From Mesomycoplasma dispar (lineage in GTDB: Bacteria; Bacillota_I; Bacilli_A; Mycoplasmatales; Metamycoplasmataceae), in NCBI RefSeq assembly GCF_000941075.1, contig NZ_CP007229.1:868001-932000 (forward strand): a DNA stretch of 64,000 nt, in the 5' to 3' direction. Of this stretch, positions 44,593 through 53,459 are shown in pieces; position 1 is the stretch's first letter, and each line of letters opens with the position of its first letter. The notes beneath the pieces were generated by a model. That model was not told the DNA's origin, did not search any database, and worked only from the letters and a program-made list of their open reading frames with translations. The translations under genes were made by a program, and so were the position numbers.

Positions 44593-44945
44593 CTATATTT
44601 TTTCATTTACTTTTGTAAAAAGTAGAAAAAGGTCAAAATTATTTTGGTTATAATTTGGTCAAAAGAACATTAATTATTAAAATGCTGGAAAACTAAAATA
44701 AAAGTGTTGCTTATCTTTCTTCTTTGAGTAATTTTTTTAATTATGGAATAAATTCGTAATTTTTTAATTTCAATTAAAAAATTAATAAAAAATATATTAA
44801 TTATAATTAAAATGATTTATTAGTAAATTAGCCTAAAAAGTCTTCTTTTTATTATTAGTTTTTTTCTCAATTTGTCACTTTTAACTGAATTTTTTAGTTC
44901 ATATTTTTTTCTTTTTATGTTATAATTAATATATTTTGCTGACTT
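44593..44945. other. AT-rich gap with tRNA-His promoter
   Basis: No open frame worth calling. TATAAT at 44921-44926 lies 19 nt before tRNA-His. A second TATAAT near 44650 (+) has no gene behind it. Confidence 0.45.
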
Positions 44946-45022
44946 GGTGGATGTGGCGAAGTGGTTAACGCATCGGGTTGTGGCTCCGACATTCGCGGGT
45001 TCGATCCCCGTCATCCGCCCCA
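44946..45022 (+). tRNA. tRNA-His (GUG)
   Basis: Acceptor GTGGATG / CATCCGC, discriminator C, encoded CCA, and an extra G at -1 (44946), the His identity element. Anticodon loop TTGTGGC gives GTG. T arm GCGGG-TTCGATC-CCCGT. Confidence 0.95.
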
Positions 45023-45042
45023 TTTCTCCATTCGGGGATTAT

Positions 45043-45080
45043 AACTCTAATTTTTTATTAATAAATTAGAGTTTTTTTTA
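45043..45080 (+). terminator. Terminator after tRNA-His
   Basis: AACTCTAATTT / AAATTAGAGTT 11-bp stem followed by T8. Confidence 0.85.
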
Positions 45081-45098
45081 TTTTTTTGGTAATAAAAA

Positions 45099-45135
45099 AA
45101 ACATTCAGAACCCGATCCTTTGATTCTGAATGTTT
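45099..45135 (-). terminator. Terminator of the pdhAB operon
   Basis: AAACATTCAGAA (45099-45110) pairs with TTCTGAATGTTT (45124-45135); T run on the minus strand beyond 45099. Confidence 0.85.
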
Positions 45136-45161
45136 TCTGTGGATTTTTAAACAGTTTTAAA

Positions 45162-46166
45162 CTATGACTCCATAATTTTACGGATTTTGTCAATAATTTT
45201 TTCTTTTGTAATTGAGTGGAAATTTTCCCCTTTTGCAAGCGGAACAGTGATATCATATCCAGTTAGACGAGCTGGAGCTGATTCAAGATACTCAAATGCT
45301 TTTTCGTTAACACGGGCAATTATTTCTGCTGAAACTGAAAATGATTTAACTGCTTCGTGAACGATTAAAATTCTTCCAGTTTTTTTCACAGATTCAATAA
45401 TTGTTTCAGTATCAAGTGGTTTAATTGTTCTAAGGTCGATTAGTTCAACATCAACTTCTTCAAGTCCTGGTGTAGATGTAAGTTGTTGAATTGCCGCGAT
45501 TGATTCATGAACTTGTGCACCGTAAGTAACGAGTGTTAAATCAGAACCTTCTTTAATTACGTTTGCTTTTCCGATTGGAACTTCGTAAATTCCTGCTGGA
45601 ACTTCTTGTTTAAAAGCACGGTAGATTTTTTTTGGTTCAAGGAAAACAACTGGGTCTGGGTCGTTAATTGCGGCAATTAAAAGACCTTTAGTGTCGTAAG
45701 GGGTTGAAGGCATTACTACTTTTAGTCCTGGAATGTGGGCATAAAGTGCTTCAATTGCTTCTGAATGGTGCTCAAGCGCACGAACTCCTCCCGCCATTGG
45801 CATTCGCATTACCATTGGAACAGTGAAACGTGAACGAGAACGGTTACGATAACGAGCGGCATGAACGAAAAGTTGTTGAAACGCTGGGAAAGAAAATCCT
45901 TGAAATTGCATTTCAATTACTGGACGAAGACCAGCGATCGCTGCACCAACTGCAACACCACAAATTGATGCCTCGGCAATTGGTGAATCTCAGGCACGTT
46001 CAATTCCGTATTTTTTTTGTAAACCTTCGGTTGCGCGAAAAACTCCACCTTCAAAACCAGCATCTTCTCCTCATAGAACAACGCGAGGGTCTTTTTCCAT
46101 CATTAAATCAAGGGCATTTGTGACTGCGCCGATATTGTTAAGAGCGATTTTGTCTGAATTTGCCAT
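45162..46166 (-). CDS. pdhB: Pyruvate dehydrogenase E1 component, beta subunit
   Basis: 334 residues, ATG 46166 overlapping the pdhA stop by one base, TAG 45164-45162. Transketolase-like pyrimidine domain with VVLWGEDAGFEGGVFRAT and DSPIAEASICGVAVGAA, then FVHAARYRNRSR and VMRMPMAGGVRALEHHSE, and a C-terminal domain with ILIVHEAVKSFSV. It pairs with PdhA to decarboxylate pyruvate with thiamine diphosphate and load acetyl groups on E2. E2 and E3 genes are not adjacent in this window. The overlapping start implies coupling with pdhA. Confidence 0.95.
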
Positions 46167-47290
46167 TATTTTGCTCCTTTAAAAAATTCAAGTGCTTCTT
46201 GTTTTTGCTCTGCAAGTTCTTCTGGTAAAACTTCGTAAGTATGATCGAAAATTTCATCAATTGTTGAATCAAGACCTACAAGTGATTTTTCGTAAGTATC
46301 TTTGACAACGGCAAGAGCATCATCTCAAATTTTTTGTTTTGCTTCAGGAGCTAAAATGCCACGGTCGAACATAAATTTTTCAATCCTGTGCATTGGCTCT
46401 CATTTTTCATGTTCTTTTTCTTCTTCTTCAGTACGGTAAATTCTTGGATTATCAGAAGAAGTATGAACACCTTGACGTCAGGTTACAAACTCAACTAGAA
46501 CAGGACCGTTTCCAGAACGAGCATAATCAACGGCTTCTTGAATTACTTCATAAGAAGCTAAAAGGTCGTTTCCGTCAACACGAAGCCCAGGAATTCCAGC
46601 CGCCATTGCTTTTGCTGCAATTGTTGTCGCTCCATTTTCGTATTTATTTGGAGTAGAAATTGCTCATTGATTGTTATTTACACAGAAAACTACTGGTCAT
46701 TTTCAAATGCTTGCAACGTTTAGAGCTTCGTAAAATTCACCCTCAGCAGTTCCACCGTTTCCGATAAAACTCATTGCAACAATGTTTTTCCCTGTTAGTT
46801 TTGCAGCATAAGCGATTCCAGCTGCGTGTGAAAATTGAGTTCCGATTGGAATGTTAATTGGTAAAACATTAACGCCTTCAGGAATTACATTCCCTTTTTC
46901 GCTTCCGTTTCAATATTGCATTTGTCTGATCATTGGCACGCCAAGATATAACATTGTTGCATTTGAACGGAAAGCTGGAACAAATCAATCTTCCTTTGTA
47001 AGCGCCATACCAGAAGCAACTTGGAGAGCTTCTTCACCAAAGTTAGGAGCAAAAGTCAACATTCTACCTTGACGTTGCAATTGTGTCATATATGTGTCTT
47101 GTTGACGTGATAAGACCATAAATTCATAGGCTTTTTTAATTTGCTCGCTTGAAAGGCGGATATCTTTTTTTTCATCAATTGGACCAAAAACTGTTGAATT
47201 TAAAAGATTTCCGTCAATATCAAGAAAACGGATCATTTCTTCATCTTTTGCCATAATTTGGCCTTGCTTTACATAGCGAAATTTGTCCAT
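46166..47290 (-). CDS. pdhA: Pyruvate dehydrogenase E1 component, alpha subunit
   Basis: 374 residues, ATG 47290 (AAAAGGAGAC upstream), TAA 46168-46166. Motifs: SRQQDTYMTQLQRQGRM, FVPAFRSN, the thiamine diphosphate motif SFIGNGGTAEGEF...VVFCVNNNQWAIS (GDG-like GNG then NN), RVDGNDLLA and the phosphorylation-loop-like TWRQGVHTSSDNP. First gene of the pdhA-pdhB operon, with TATAAT at 47393-47388 and a ~90-nt leader. Confidence 0.95.
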
Positions 47291-47387
47291 ATGTCTCCTT
47301 TTTTATACTTTTTTCGTAGTTTTTTGCAAAACTCAAGAAAAAACCCAAAAAATTTTACTTGAGTTGAAAAATAAACTTACAAGTAAT

Positions 47388-47393
47388 ATTATA
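47388..47393 (-). promoter_or_regulatory. -10 box for pdhA
   Basis: TGTATAATATT on the minus strand. The leader contains an imperfect hairpin with AACTCAA / TTGAGTT arms. Confidence 0.5.
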
Positions 47394-47418
47394 CATTAAA
47401 TAGATTTAATTATTATTT

Positions 47419-47465
47419 AAATAAAAAAAGTTCTAACTACCTTAATAGTCAAAACTTTTTTATTT
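47419..47465 (-). terminator. Terminator of apt
   Basis: AAATAAAAAAAGTT / AACTTTTTTATTT stem (one unpaired A), 15 nt past the apt stop. Confidence 0.75.
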
Positions 47466-47480
47466 ACAAATAGAAAAAAT

Positions 47481-47996
47481 CTATTTCACTTTAATTAAAG
47501 AAGTAACGTCGTAACTTTCAAGATTTTTACGACCTTGCAACTTCTCAAGTTCGATTAAAAAGATGATTTTAGAAACAGTAGCACCAGTTCTTTCGATCAT
47601 TTTTGTGATTGCTTTTACAGTCCCTCCGGTTGCAAGCACATCATCAATGATCGCCACTTTTTGCCCAGGTTTTATCATACCAACTTGAACTTCCAAAATG
47701 GATGAACCATATTCTAAATCATAGGCAAATTCCTCAACTTCGCCTGGTAATTTGCCTGCTTTACGAACCATTATAAATGGTTTTGAAAGAAAGGCGGCGG
47801 TCGGTGTTCCGAATAAGAAACCTCTTGCATCAGGTCCGACAATTATGTCAACATCTTTTGCAAGTGAAGCCATTTCAACGATTGCGTAATTTAATGCTTT
47901 TCCATCGGCAAGCAGGGGAGAAATGTCTTTAAAACTAATTCCCTTTTTGGGAAAATCCTCGACAGTTCGAATAAATTTTTCTAAGTTAATTTGCAT
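47481..47996 (-). CDS. apt: Adenine phosphoribosyltransferase
   Basis: 171 residues, ATG 47996, stop 47481. Family motifs: FPKKGISFKDISPLL at the N-terminus, IVGPDARGFLFG (~residue 53), MVRKAGKLPGE hood/loop, and the PRPP-binding VAIIDDVLATGGT (~residue 115). It converts adenine and PRPP to AMP, the key purine-salvage step in an organism that lacks purine synthesis. TATAAT at 48013-48008 leaves an 11-nt gap to the ATG, so the transcript probably begins within a few nt of the start codon and has no Shine-Dalgarno site. Confidence 0.95.
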   Translation of the reverse strand: MQINLEKFIRTVEDFPKKGISFKDISPLLADGKALNYAIVEMASLAKDVDIIVGPDARGFLFGTPTAAFLSKPFIMVRKAGKLPGEVEEFAYDLEYGSSILEVQVGMIKPGQKVAIIDDVLATGGTVKAITKMIERTGATVSKIIFLIELEKLQGRKNLESYDVTSLIKVK

Positions 47997-48007
47997 AACT
48001 TTCTTAT

Positions 48008-48013
48008 ATTATA
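48008..48013 (-). promoter_or_regulatory. -10 box of apt (near-leaderless)
   Basis: TATAAT on the minus strand, 11 nt before the apt ATG and just after the permease stop codon. Confidence 0.5.
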
Positions 48014-48021
48014 AACCATTT

Positions 48022-49599
48022 TTAATTTTTTAATCTTAGATTTTTTAGTTTTTTTTGGGTTCAATTTCAAATTAACGGTGAGCAAGGTATAAAAATAAAA
48101 AATAAAAGTACAATAACTTGCGTTATTCTAGTTTTTAGAATTTGATCAAAAGCACTAATTTCTGGTCTATAAGCAGAAATTAAAATTAAATCAATAATTG
48201 GAACAATAAGCGCAAAAATTAATACTATAGAAATAAAAATTACTGAAACATATGCAAAAAAGAGAAAATACTTCTGTTTTTGAACAGTTATTTTTTGGGT
48301 TTTGCGATTACGAATACATCCGTAAATTGCCGCTGCAATTAATAAAAAACTAATTAAAGCCGATCAATTTCCAGTAATATCGGCAAAAGAGTACAAATTA
48401 TTTAATTTTTTACCGTAATTTCCATAGCTTTGGTCATCGAAAGCAAAAACCCCAATTAATGTAAAAATAACTAAACAAATAATTGAAAAAGAGCCTAAAA
48501 AAATAGTTGAAACTACTGGTTTTTTTAAATTTGTGAATTTTTTTCACTTATTAAGCAAAGAAAATTCATTTGTTATAATTAATTCTTCTAAAGCTCTTGG
48601 ACCTCATAAAGTAAAGACATTAATAATTCCTAATAAACTAATTCCAATTAATAAAAAGGTTGTCCCGAGAATTAATTTAATCGTTAAACCCGATCACTTT
48701 AGTTCGTTTTTTGCAATTTTAATAAAGGATGAAATTGATCCATCGCCAACAATTGAAGTTGCAATTGCAATAAAAAGATAAATTATAGTCGTGATCCCGA
48801 TGCCTAGCAAAATTGCAATCGGTGTTTTTTTTGGTTCTTTCATTTCTGATTGCAAACCAGCAGCGGTAAAAAATCCTTCATACGAAAAGAAAATCCCTGA
48901 CATTGAAATTAAAACACCAACTCCAGGCAAACTAGAAGAAATTGAAGCGCCTTCAGTTTTTATCTTTTCTACTGGCAAAAAATTAATGTCATTGACTAAT
49001 TTACTTGAACCACCTTGAAAAAATAAGACAAAACCAACAACTATTGTCACTAAAATTGGCAAAAATTTTGCAATTAAAATTACTTTATTATGAAATTCGG
49101 CAACTTTTGCGTTTAACCCGATGGCAAAAAAGTAAATTGTGATTAAAATTGAAACTACCAAAACAATTATTCAATCAGAACTTAAATTCCAATCACTACT
49201 AGATTCAAGTCGAAACGAAGCAATTGCATCTTGCAAAATTTGCATAAAATAAACTGGTAAAACAAAATAAGTAAACGGAAGATAAAGGTAAATTATGAAA
49301 TTCTTTGAAATTTGAAAAAAAGACTGTGAATTAAAGAGTTTATTTCAAATAATTACTGATAAATTTGATTTTTTAGTTGCTGATGAAATTTCCACAAGAG
49401 CGATAGCCATTGCAACAATTGAAAAACAAGCAATAATTCAATTGCCGATAGCAAGCGCGAGATTATATCCAGAATTTTCTAAAACGGATTTTGACTTAAA
49501 GAAAATCCCAGCGCCAATACTGGCGCCAAGCACTATTAAAAGAGCGCCAAAAAAGGTTATTTTTTGTGTTTTTTTGTCTTTTTTAAACACTTGTTCCAT
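48022..49599 (-). CDS. APC-family amino-acid permease
   Basis: 525 residues, ATG 49599 (AAGGTAAGAG upstream), TAA 48024-48022 with two in-frame TGA (Trp) near the end. Around 12 membrane segments. N-terminal FGALLIVLGASIGAGIFFKS carries the GASIGAGIF substrate-binding motif of helix 1 in APC transporters, and ISMSGIFFSYEGFFTAAGLQSEMKEPKKTPI (in parts: FFSYEGFFTAAG; SEMKEPKKTPI) is the helix 6-7 signature. Substrate not predictable by eye. Promoter TATAAT at 49637-49632. It has a short charged tail after the last helix. Confidence 0.85.
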
Positions 49600-49631
49600 T
49601 TCTCTTACCTTCAAAACAAAATAGAAGTAAA

Positions 49632-49637
49632 ATTATA
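49632..49637 (-). promoter_or_regulatory. -10 box for the amino-acid permease
   Basis: GGTATAATTTT on the minus strand, 32 nt before the ATG. Confidence 0.5.
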
Positions 49638-49691
49638 CCACGTTTTTTTAAAAATGCAATCTAAACTATAAATAAATTATTTATTATTAAT

Positions 49692-50825
49692 TTATATTAA
49701 CTGTAAGAAATATTTTTCAATAAGTTGCTTTTTCTCTTTGCCTAAAATTGAAAAGGGGGAATCGATATTATATTCAATCAGTTTTTCTTTTAAATTTTTT
49801 GTAAAAAATTCAAAAAATTTACTAAAAGCAAGTTGGTTATTAACTCGAAGATCAAATTCATTCTGAAAAACATAGTCACTTTTCATTGAATAATGGAAAA
49901 TAGGATCGAAAAATTTTGTCAAAAAATCACTAATTTTTTTAACATTAGTCTTCAAAATTTGTAAATTTTTTTGCTTTATTTTTTCAAGTTTTTCTTTTTT
50001 ATCTTTAATTTTTTCACTGACTTTTTCAAGTTTTTTACTATTTTCTTCCTTTAATTTAACTTTTTCTTCGGGTTTTAACTCTTGAATATTTTCCTTTGAC
50101 ATTTCGATTTCGATTTTTCTTTTTTGTTCAAAAAGATTATCAATTTCAGTTTCTATTTTTTTCTCTTCTCTTTTAGTATTTTCTAAATTTATAACAAAAT
50201 CAATGATTGAAATGATGATATTTTTAATCATATTTTGAGTAATTTCAATAAAATCTAGGTGAAAACGCGCCATATTTAATTGAAAAATTAACTTAATTAC
50301 GGGATTTCATTGTTTTTTCTCTTTAATAAAATTTTCTTCAATAAAAAGATATTTTTTCTTTTTATCTAGATATTTTTCTAAATTTTTATCCGATTCAAAT
50401 AGTTCTAATTGTTCGTTGTAAAAAATTCTATCATTTACGTCATCAAAAAATGGATGTACTATTTCAACGCTCGGATTTTTTTGATTTATATATTCTTTAT
50501 CATCCTTAATTCCAAGGTTAATTTTTAAATTTGCACTTTCAATTCTTTTTTTTAGATAAGTAAAAAGTAATTCTTTTTTCTTAAGCTCGCCTTGATCATT
50601 AAGAGTGTTGAAAAATTTAACTAAAACTTCTTCAAAGCCAAAATATTGCTGCTCATTTATTTGGCCTATTTGTAAATTCTCAATTTCTTTTTCTGTAAAA
50701 ATTCCTTTAAATTTTGTCGTTGGTTTTCTTTGATTTTTTGAAAGACCTTTCATAATAGATTCGAAAACAAAGGGTTTTTCACGTTCTGAATCATAATTTT
50801 TTTTATTTTTATTATTAGAATTCAT
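49692..50825 (-). CDS. Hypothetical coiled-coil protein
   Basis: 377 residues, ATG 50825, TAA 49694-49692, one TGA as Trp. No signal peptide or membrane helix that I can be sure of. A long Lys/Glu-rich coiled coil occupies about residues 210-290 (NTKREEKKIETEIDNLFEQ...KLEKVSEKIKDKKEKLEKIKQ, given in parts). The N-terminal part has short motifs such as FGFEEVLVKFFNTLND. No family recognised. Cytoplasmic structural or nucleoid-related role is possible but unsupported. It stands alone between the permease promoter and the tRNA cluster. Confidence 0.6.
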
Positions 50826-51158
50826 AAAATTTAGGTCAATCTTAAAACAACTAGTAAATAATAAAGTTGGTAGAAAAAAACTTAACTTTGGAAAAATTAA
50901 AATTTTGATTTTATTTTTATTTTTTCACATTTACTATAATTAAAAATTTTGATATTCATAACTAAAAAATAAGAAAAGCTTTCAAAATTTACTAATTTTT
51001 TACTAAAATTTAAAATTTAACTGAAAAAAAATTAATTTATGGTACAATGTAACTGTTCTTTTCTGAAGTAACACTTTTAATTTAAAATAAAATTTGCTTT
51101 TGCTTTTTGTTTATGTTATAATTAGTTTTGGTTTTAACGTAAACAAAAAGCAAAAGCA
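50826..51158 (+). promoter_or_regulatory. Gap with tRNA promoter framed by a 19-bp inverted repeat
   Basis: TGCTTTTGCTTTTTGTTTA (51095-51113) and its exact reverse complement (51140-51158) flank TATAAT at 51117-51122. The left arm overlaps the -35 region and the right arm abuts the first base of tRNA-Leu. The rest of the gap (50826-51090) is AT-rich without genes. Confidence 0.7.
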
Positions 51159-51244
51159 GCTCGAGTGGTGGAATGGTAGACACAAAGGACTTAAAATCCT
51201 TTGGGAGTAATCCCGTGCTGGTTCGAGTCCAGTTTCGAGCACCA
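51159..51244 (+). tRNA. tRNA-Leu (UAA)
   Basis: Acceptor GCTCGAG / TTCGAGC (one G-U), anticodon loop CTTAAAA giving TAA, long variable arm (TGGGAGTAATCCCG) typical of class II, T arm with GGTTCGAGTCC, encoded CCA. Confidence 0.95.
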
Positions 51245-51247
51245 AAA

Positions 51248-51323
51248 GCGCCCTTAGCTCAGCAGGTAGAGCAAATGACTTTTAATCATTGGGTCAGAGG
51301 TTCAAATCCTCTAGGGCGTACCA
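51248..51323 (+). tRNA. tRNA-Lys (UUU)
   Basis: Acceptor GCGCCCT / AGGGCGT with a G1-U72 pair, D arm AGCTCAGCAGGTAGAGC, anticodon loop CTTTTAA giving TTT, T arm GAGGTTCAAATCCTC, encoded CCA. Three nt after tRNA-Leu, so co-transcribed. Confidence 0.95.
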
Positions 51324-51388
51324 TTTCAAATTTAATTTGTCCGTTTCACATAGTTTAAAAATAGAAAAACCATTTAAAAGGGTTTAAA

Positions 51389-52357
51389 ATGTCTAAAAAA
51401 ATTGCAATTTTAACTTCAGGAGGCGATTCTCCTGGAATGAATACTGCTGTTAGTTTTCTAGTAAAATCAGCATTAGAGTTGGGGTTCGAACCTTTTTTAA
51501 TATTTGAAGGTTATTCTGGAATAATTTCAGAAAAAATTTTACCAGCAGTTAATTTTCCTTACAATGGCATTGCAAGTTTCGGTGGAACTGCAATTGGTTC
51601 AACTCGTTTTCCCGAATTCAAAGAGGAAAAAATCCAAAAAACTGCAGCAAACATTTTAAAAAAAATCGGTATTAACTCTTTGGTTGTAATCGGTGGAGAT
51701 GGAACTTATAAAGGCGGTCATAAATTACACTTGCAAGGAATTAATGTTATCGCATTGCCTGGAACGATTGATAACGACATTGAATTCACAGATTATACAA
51801 TCGGATTTGATACCGCTTTAAACACGATTGTTGAAACTGTTGATAAGTTGAGAGATACCGCCAATTCTCATCGTCGTTGCTTTGTTGTCGAAGTAATGGG
51901 TCGCCACTGCCAAGATTTAGCGTTGTATTCAGCGATGGCAACTGGTAGTGAAATTTTAATTACAAACACTCACATACTAACAGCAGAGCAAGTGAGTGAA
52001 ATGGTTTTAGAACAATTCGAAAAAGGTAAACCAAGTGTGATAATTACTGTTACAGAAAATGTTTTGCCTAATTTAAAAGAATTTGCCGCTAAAATTGAAG
52101 AATTAACAAAAATTACAACAAGATCGTTGGAAGTTGGGCACCCACAGCGCGGCGGAAGACCTTCTGCATTTGATCGAATTCTAACTGCCAAAATGGCAAT
52201 GAAAGCAATCGAATTAATTAATGAAGGAAAATCTGGTCTTGCAATCGGATATTTAGACGGAAAAATTCAGGCTCGTGATATAACCGAAGTTGTTTCAAGT
52301 CCTGTTAAAAAAACGAATGAATTAGTTGTCAAAGTTAACAAAATTAACCAAAACTAG
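51389..52357 (+). CDS. pfkA: 6-phosphofructokinase
   Basis: 322 residues, ATG 51389 after AAAAGGGTTTAAA, stop TAG 52355-52357. ATP-dependent PfkA: IAILTSGGDSPGMNT (~residues 5-19), FGGTAIGSTRFPEF, VVIGGDGTYKGGHKL, LPGTIDNDIEFTDYTIGFDTAL (as PGTIDND, catalytic Asp), VEVMGRHCQDLAL and GHPQRGGRPSAFDR. It commits fructose-6-phosphate to glycolysis. The usual length is ~320, so it is complete. In relatives pyk often follows pfkA; here only a 42-residue basic protein comes next. Confidence 0.95.
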   Translation: MSKKIAILTSGGDSPGMNTAVSFLVKSALELGFEPFLIFEGYSGIISEKILPAVNFPYNGIASFGGTAIGSTRFPEFKEEKIQKTAANILKKIGINSLVVIGGDGTYKGGHKLHLQGINVIALPGTIDNDIEFTDYTIGFDTALNTIVETVDKLRDTANSHRRCFVVEVMGRHCQDLALYSAMATGSEILITNTHILTAEQVSEMVLEQFEKGKPSVIITVTENVLPNLKEFAAKIEELTKITTRSLEVGHPQRGGRPSAFDRILTAKMAMKAIELINEGKSGLAIGYLDGKIQARDITEVVSSPVKKTNELVVKVNKINQN

Positions 52358-52374
52358 TTTTAAAAGGTGAAAAA

Positions 52375-52503
52375 ATGCGCAAAATAAGAAGACTACAAAT
52401 GGCAAAAAGACGTGAATTAAGACGTCTGAAAATTTCAAAAGCGGCCAAAAAAGCAAATGCAAAACTTAAACTTTTAGCAGAACAAAGTCTTTCTGAATCT
52501 TAA
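52375..52503 (+). CDS. 42-residue basic protein after pfkA
   Basis: ATG 52375 preceded by AAAAGGTG, stop TAA 52501-52503. Starts MRKIRRLQMAKRRELRRLK; about 15 of 42 residues are Lys or Arg, with an Ala/Leu-rich helix after them. Good ribosome site and 17-nt spacing to pfkA suggest it is real and co-transcribed. Possibly a small ribosome- or RNA-binding protein. I do not recognise the family. Confidence 0.55.
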   Translation: MRKIRRLQMAKRRELRRLKISKAAKKANAKLKLLAEQSLSES

Positions 52504-52576
52504 AAAATTCTTTAATTTTAAGTTTTGCTATAATTCGATTTTTATAGTTTTTTTTTTTTTTTTTTGATAAATTTGT

Positions 52577-52630
52577 AACAAAAAGAAGTCACAAATAAAC
52601 ATTTTTTGTTATTTGTGACTTCTTTTTGTT
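52577..52630. terminator. 22-bp perfect terminator hairpin after the pfkA operon
   Basis: Arms 52577-52598 and 52609-52630 are exact reverse complements (core AAAAAGAAGTCACAAATAA), with T run on one side and A run on the other. It is preceded by TATAAT near 52529 and a run of 18 T (52548-52565). It works in both directions in principle, serving pfkA (+) and any minus-strand transcript from the giant surface protein gene. Confidence 0.85.
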
Positions 52631-52655
52631 TAAAAAATTAGTTCGACTGTAAATT

Positions 52656-52672
52656 AAAAGTCTTTGTTTTTA
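52656..52672 (+). repeat. Left 17-bp target-site duplication of the MITE-like element
   Basis: AAAAGTCTTTGTTTTTA, identical to 53460-53476 on the other side of the element. It matches the original 3' end of the surface-protein gene (minus strand ...N K D F stop). Confidence 0.9.
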
Positions 52673-53459
52673 CCTGAGTTTCCCAGTTACAAACGCTTAA
52701 TTATAAAAGACCTCCTAATTTAGGTGATCTCCTGAGTTTCCCAGTTACAAACGCTTAATTATAAAAGACCTCCTAATTTAGGTGATCTTTTTAGAACTTA
52801 ACGTTATTTCATAACAATTTTTTCGACTTATAACCCGGATTTTTGTCAAACATTACTAGCAAAATACATTTCTAGTCGCTTTTTATTTTTGATTAGAGGT
52901 TATTATGCATTTACAAATCAGGTTTTTTACTATAAAACTAAAAAAGAACAACTTTTTTAACATTTTTATTATTAAAATAATTACATCATAATTGTTATGA
53001 AAGGTTAGTACTTTTTTCTTATTATTTTTTAAAACAAATCCTTATTTGTTAGTGTTTTTTGATATTTACAAATTAATTATACCACTAACTGGGAAACTCA
53101 GGTACAAACGCTTAATTATAAAAGACCTCCTAATTTAGGTGATCTTTTTAGAACTTAACGTTATTTCATAACAATTTTTTCGACTTATAACCCGGATTTT
53201 TGTCAAACATTACTAGCAAAATACATTTCTAGTCGCTTTTTATTTTTGATTAGAGGTTATTATGCATTTACAAATCAGGTTTTTTACTATAAAACTAAAA
53301 AAGAACAACTTTTTTAACATTTTTATTATTAAAATAATTACATCATAATTGTTATGAAAGGTTAGTACTTTTTTCTTATTATTTTTTAAAACAAATCCTT
53401 ATTTGTTAGTGTTTTTTGATATTTACAAATTAATTATACCACTAACTGGGAAACTCAGG
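52673..53459 (+). mobile_element. Tandem MITE-like element with 17-bp terminal inverted repeats
   Basis: Outer ends CCTGAGTTTCCCAGTTA (52673-52689) and its exact reverse complement (53443-53459). Internal structure: a 58-bp 5' fragment (52673-52730), one full 372-bp unit (52731-53102) with both inverted repeats, and a second unit (53103-53459) lacking its first ~15 bp. The two long units look identical. No transposase frame is present, so the element is non-autonomous. Long (17-bp) target duplication and such ends recall IS1634/IS4-type transposons of mycoplasmas. The minus-strand gene beside it reads into the right end. Confidence 0.85.

Noticed and set aside
52548..52565. T18 run as a phase-variation switch for pfkA or the basic protein
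   Set aside because: It lies downstream of both genes, beside a terminator; no gene start follows it.
52673..53459. CRISPR-like array because of spaced repeats
   Set aside because: The repeats are long tandem units with inverted ends and no unique spacers; no cas genes are in the window.
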